NCBI GenBank assembly: GCA_030592165.1
Contig: JAUVKC010000045.1
Span: 1 to 8,016, forward strand
Origin: Candidatus Buchananbacteria bacterium
GTDB taxonomy: Bacteria > Patescibacteriota > Patescibacteriia > CAIXNZ01
DNA length: 8,016 nucleotides
Reading direction: 5' to 3'
Position numbers and translations under genes: made by a program. Shown here piece after piece: positions 5,697 through 8,016 of this stretch; the first letter of the stretch is position 1; each line of letters begins with the position of its first letter. The notes beneath the pieces are model-generated. The model did no database searches. It saw only the letters and a program-made list of their open reading frames with translations, and was not told the origin of the DNA.

Positions 5697-5722
5697 ATCC
5701 CCGACACTGAGGTGTCGGGGAT
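5697..5722 (-). terminator. Rho-independent terminator of the DNRLRE-like gene
   Basis: An 11-bp perfect stem (ATCCCCGACAC with GTGTCGGGGAT) has the loop TGAG and, on the minus strand, a following run of seven T (5691-5698). It lies 28 nt after the stop at 5750. It belongs to a 62-bp block (5661-5722) that matches 6751-6812 at 53 of 62 positions without gaps. Confidence 0.92.
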
Positions 5723-5749
5723 ATGCGAGTTTTTTTAAAAAAAGAGCCT

Positions 5750-6520
5750 TTAGTATTCGATTTCTATGTAAGGCCGGAGATCTTCGTTTTTTTGGTTTCC
5801 ATCCATAAATTGAGTCGGCAACTTTTTGTGAGGTTTATCAAATTCACCTTTTGGACAGATATCTTCAACTTCAAATGATATTGTAAGATACTTTTTTCCT
5901 TCGTAGTGATCTTTAATCTCCTTGATTAGTGGAAGTATGTCTGATGAACTCCATCGGTAATAATCTTTAACTAAAGAGGTACGATTCATATCAAAGGTCG
6001 ATTTATCCAGAGCATGTTCAAGCCTCAGAGGACTATATGCGTAGGATGATTTATCTGCCCGATATCCGCAGCCTTCAGGCTCCCAGGTACTAGGATAGTT
6101 TAATCCAAATCCTCCGCTGAAATTTTGAACAATAGTGCAATTTTGTAAATGTGAATAATCAGTGTCATTAATTATCCAAAATTTTGCTGTTACCTTAGTG
6201 GCTTTGCGAGTATTTGAGTTACTCATTTGGTAGATATGCAAATTAAGGCTTTTTAAATCTTGCATATCAATTTTGTTCATTTCAAATGTAATAAAGGGGG
6301 TAATGCTATACCCATTATCCATTTCTTTATATTTTAGATTGTCGTTAATTACCACTGAATGTGGCTGACTACCTTTCCATAGCGTTCCTGAATAATATCC
6401 GTCGTATGAATCTATTGAGTAGATTTTATATGACGACCTTTTACTTGCTTGAGTCTGATCTGCTCCTATGCTGACCAAAGCCACCACCATTACGATCACA
6501 ATCATTGTTACTTTCTTCAT
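5750..6520 (-). CDS. Secreted protein, probable DNRLRE-like beta-sandwich
   Basis: A 256-residue exported protein. The start is the ATG complementary to 6518-6520, backed by AAAGGAGA 5 nt upstream; a longer frame to 6589 would begin inside the promoter. Residues 1-25 are a clear signal peptide (MKK, then the hydrophobic core VTMIVIVMVVALVSIGA), with cleavage likely after Ala25 (TQA-S) or Ala20. The mature part is one beta-rich domain: SYDGYYSGTLWKG, ITPFITFEMNKI, LKSLNLHIYQMSNSN, VTAKFWIINDTDYSHL, then ISFEVED and the final RPYIEIEY. Repeated strands that describe a chain, ending in Arg-Pro-x-Ile-x-x-x-Tyr, resemble DNRLRE domains of surface adhesins, but this is weak fold-level recognition. 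Three cysteines occur in the mature part. It is a single-gene unit with its own promoter and terminator, both similar to those of the next exported gene. Confidence 0.8.
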   Translation of the reverse strand: MKKVTMIVIVMVVALVSIGADQTQASKRSSYKIYSIDSYDGYYSGTLWKGSQPHSVVINDNLKYKEMDNGYSITPFITFEMNKIDMQDLKSLNLHIYQMSNSNTRKATKVTAKFWIINDTDYSHLQNCTIVQNFSGGFGLNYPSTWEPEGCGYRADKSSYAYSPLRLEHALDKSTFDMNRTSLVKDYYRWSSSDILPLIKEIKDHYEGKKYLTISFEVEDICPKGEFDKPHKKLPTQFMDGNQKNEDLRPYIEIEY

Positions 6521-6576
6521 CTTTTCTCCTTTATTTTTTGTTGTTTGGTTGTCAAAACGACCTTTAATTTCTATTA

Positions 6577-6608
6577 AATATATTGTCATATTTTCTTGTT
6601 TTTGTCAA
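6577..6608 (-). promoter_or_regulatory. Candidate promoter of the DNRLRE-like gene, 20-nt spacer
   Basis: On the minus strand TTGACA (6603-6608) is followed by TATATT (6577-6582) after 20 nt, longer than the usual 16-18. At 17 nt the sequence is CAATAT, a weak match. The leader to the start at 6520 would be about 50 nt. Confidence 0.45.
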
Positions 6609-6786
6609 GTTTCATTCTGTCTCATGTTTATGAACATGGATTTAACTCTTTAGAGTTTTATAGTGTTGCGTAACTCAAGATAAAAGACTTCCATCTCCGT
6701 CTTTTGGGCTTCGTTGGACAGGAAAGTCTGAAATTTTTTTCATGGTATCACTTTATCAATTTTACGATCTTTTATGAAACAAAAAA
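6609..6786. other. Non-coding stretch between two exported-protein genes
   Basis: Together with the promoter, leader and terminator beside it, this fills the ~300 bases between the start at 6520 and the stop at 6824. I see no gene. It holds three small inverted repeats: CATGTT/AACATG (6623-6638), AACTCT/AGAGTT (6644-6657) and AAAAGAC/GTCTTTT (6682-6705). The first two sit just upstream of the -35 box and could be operator sites or simple chance palindromes. Confidence 0.45.
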
Positions 6787-6812
6787 ATCCCCGACACTGT
6801 GGTGTCGGGGAT
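6787..6812 (-). terminator. Rho-independent terminator of the TPR/Ig-like gene
   Basis: The same 11-bp stem as at 5697-5722, with loop TGTG instead of TGAG and a T7 run on the minus strand (6781-6788). It lies 11 nt after the stop at 6824. It is the second copy of the 62-bp block. Confidence 0.92.
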
Positions 6813-6823
6813 GAAAGATTTTT

Positions 6824-7687
6824 TTAGTTTGGACTATATGGTTTTGCTATAAGAAATATAGTTTTTGAAGATGTGTTATTAGCATAATCAGAAGCTTCAA
6901 TCGTAATTTTGTTTTCTATACTGATTTTTTTATTTTTACAGTGACTGATTTCCATTGAAATAAATTTTGATTGTGGTGGAAATCCATGAAGATCAATATT
7001 TTCTTCATTTGATAAAGAGTATTTGTCACAAGTCAAGACGATTTTTATTGATTCAATATAATCAATGTCAGTAACTTTAATCTTTATATCAGTAAAATAT
7101 GAATCTACAGAACTGCCATCTTTTGGAGAAAAAACTTCAATAATAGGACCTTTGTCTATATTTTTATTTTGCATCTCGTTTATTAGCTTTATTACTTTTT
7201 CTGCATAATAACGTGATCTATCTGTGTCTTCATCAGTATTGCTTTTTTTAAGATAATAAAGTGATTTTTCTAATAGTTCAGATTTTGAAAGATTTCTATT
7301 GGATTGATCGAAGTAATTCGTCGACCATAAATAGTAAAGAACTCCTAAATAAAGGTTTGGAAAATAGCCACATTGGTATGGTAATTCATTATACGCATAC
7401 CCATAATAGTCATCTTCTGGATTAATGTGTGTGGCTTTTAGAAGATATTTTTCAGCTTTATATGGTTTTTTACAGTTTTTCATTGAAACACCAATATTAT
7501 AAAAATACAGATGTTCTTGTTCTTGAGTATAGATTCCTTTTTCTATAACTTTGCATTGTTTTTTTTGTGTATCATTAGAATTACTATCGCAGTTAAAAAA
7601 AACAAATAAGCTTGTAATTACTATTAATATTTTTACTGATAAAAGTATTCCTACTCTTACATTTTTGCCCTTGATGTTTTTATGCAT
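6824..7687 (-). CDS. Exported TPR-like plus Ig-like protein, possible lipoprotein
   Basis: A 287-residue protein. AGGAGG lies 7 nt before the ATG (7685-7687). Residues 1-32 are a basic start plus hydrophobic core (VGILLSVKILIVITSLFVFF), ending in Asn32-Cys33-Asp34. Cys33 could be lipidated, but FFN-C is a poor lipobox, so a membrane anchor or ordinary signal is also possible. Residues ~55-175 look like TPR helices (HLYFYNIGVSMKN, YKAEKYLLKATHINPEDD, YLGVLYYLWSTNYF, LLEKSLYYLKKSN). Residues ~181-283 look like one Ig-like beta-sandwich: PIIEVFSPKDGSSV, IKIKVTDIDYIESIKIVLT, and ITIEASDYANNTSSKTIFLIA, the usual A-x-D-x-x-x-N closing strand. It probably acts at the cell surface as a protein-binding scaffold. 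It is a single-gene unit with a promoter at 7745-7776. Confidence 0.8.
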   Translation of the reverse strand: MHKNIKGKNVRVGILLSVKILIVITSLFVFFNCDSNSNDTQKKQCKVIEKGIYTQEQEHLYFYNIGVSMKNCKKPYKAEKYLLKATHINPEDDYYGYAYNELPYQCGYFPNLYLGVLYYLWSTNYFDQSNRNLSKSELLEKSLYYLKKSNTDEDTDRSRYYAEKVIKLINEMQNKNIDKGPIIEVFSPKDGSSVDSYFTDIKIKVTDIDYIESIKIVLTCDKYSLSNEENIDLHGFPPQSKFISMEISHCKNKKISIENKITIEASDYANNTSSKTIFLIAKPYSPN

Positions 7688-7744
7688 TCTATTACCTCCT
7701 GTTGTTTTTATTTTAATGTTAATGACCTAAATTAAATCGTATAT

Positions 7745-7776
7745 ATTATACTAACATAGACTTTGTTTGCTGTCAA
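7745..7776 (-). promoter_or_regulatory. Candidate promoter of the TPR/Ig-like gene, 20-nt spacer
   Basis: Both boxes are perfect on the minus strand, TTGACA (7771-7776) and TATAAT (7745-7750), but they are 20 nt apart. The leader would be about 50 nt. The same spacing is seen at 6577-6608. Confidence 0.5.
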
Positions 7777-7795
7777 GTCGATTAAGTGTAAAATA

Positions 7796-7856
7796 TGTTA
7801 AGCTCCACATCCCCGAGCGAGTCCGCCTCCCACGTAACGGCGGAGGTAACATGATT
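7796..7856. other. GC-richer non-coding patch with inverted repeats
   Basis: This ~60-bp stretch is visibly richer in G and C than its surroundings. TCCGCC (7822-7827) can pair with GGCGGA (7839-7844), CCTCC (7826-7830) with GGAGG (7842-7846), and TGTTA (7796-7800) with TAACA (7847-7851). It has no T run and lies after a terminator and before a promoter, so it is neither. It may be a dispersed palindromic repeat. The short reading frames across it are not credible genes. Confidence 0.4.
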
Positions 7857-7908
7857 AATCCTGTCCATCCAGTAAAATTATTCGGACATAAATATTTAAT
7901 AAACAAAA

Positions 7909-7933
7909 ACCCCCAGCGTTTTAGGCTGGGGGT
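7909..7933 (-). terminator. Rho-independent terminator
   Basis: A 9-bp perfect GC-rich stem, ACCCCCAGC (7909-7917) with GCTGGGGGT (7925-7933), has a 7-nt loop and a run of T on the minus strand. It lies 13 nt after the stop of the gene entering from the right edge. Confidence 0.9.
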
Positions 7934-7946
7934 AAGTATCAATTAT

Positions 7947-8016
7947 TTAAAGTCCTTTTAATAACGGTAAATCGTATGGTACATATATAGTTCCCTGTCG
8001 GTCTTTGATTTCTTTG
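7947..8016 (-). CDS. C-terminal end of an unidentified gene
   Basis: Only the last 22 codons are in the window: KEIKDRQGTIYVPYDL, then PLLKGL and TAA (7947-7949). The frame is open to the edge and is followed at once by a strong terminator, so it is a real gene end. The sequence is too short to assign a family. Confidence 0.6.
   Translation of the reverse strand, partial: KEIKDRQGTIYVPYDLPLLKGL

Noticed and set aside
6675..6743. 22-codon minus-strand frame (MKKISDFPVQ...)
   Set aside because: It has no ribosome site and no promoter, and is too short to support as a gene; it may be chance or part of a repeat.
7751..7961. 63-aa minus and 64-aa plus open frames in the right intergenic region
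   Set aside because: They cross the promoter, the GC-rich patch and the terminator hairpin, overlap each other, and have no family resemblance.

Overview
The window is AT-rich and every gene in it lies on the minus strand, so it is described here from right to left, in the direction of transcription. It looks like chromosomal DNA of an uncultivated bacterium. A Patescibacteria/CPR-like host would fit the small genes, a GxxExxY-family gene, short zinc-ribbon proteins and several proteins of unknown function, but this is an impression from gene content and not a demonstrated assignment. Standard code use is supported: TAA, TAG and TGA all occur as terminal stops, and most genes have strong Shine-Dalgarno sites (AAGGAGG-type) with compact hairpin terminators.

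Right end (8016-5750): the last 22 codons of an unidentified gene end at a strong terminator. A GC-richer non-coding patch follows. Next come two single-gene units encoding exported proteins: a TPR-like plus Ig-like surface protein (7687-6824) and a signal-peptide protein with a predicted beta-sandwich, DNRLRE-like (6520-5750). Both have a TTGACA promoter box with a TATA-type box 20 nt downstream. Both end in almost the same terminator, part of a 62-bp repeat, so they look like related cell-surface modules.

Middle (5628-2140): a DNA/nucleotide-maintenance unit. A MazG-like nucleotide pyrophosphohydrolase gene is followed by mutS. Between them sits a 541-bp cassette bounded by 34-bp imperfect inverted repeats and carrying one gene, a GxxExxY (PD-(D/E)XK-nuclease-like) protein. 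The cassette begins 4 nt after the MazG stop and ends 4 nt before the mutS start. Both the cassette gene and mutS carry one in-frame nonsense codon (TAA and TAG) with perfectly readable family sequence on both sides. mutS also contains an in-frame insertion that reads HPEALEGS, the signature of a dispersed repeat.

Left end (2077-1): an 80-aa protein with four CxxC motifs and an internal duplication, a 299-aa soluble protein of unknown function, a truncated second copy of the CxxC gene, and a tight pair of small membrane-protein genes, the last running off the window. Hairpin terminators separate these units.

The most interesting features are the inverted-repeat GxxExxY cassette wedged exactly between two genes, the paired nonsense codons, and the repeat inserted in mutS.
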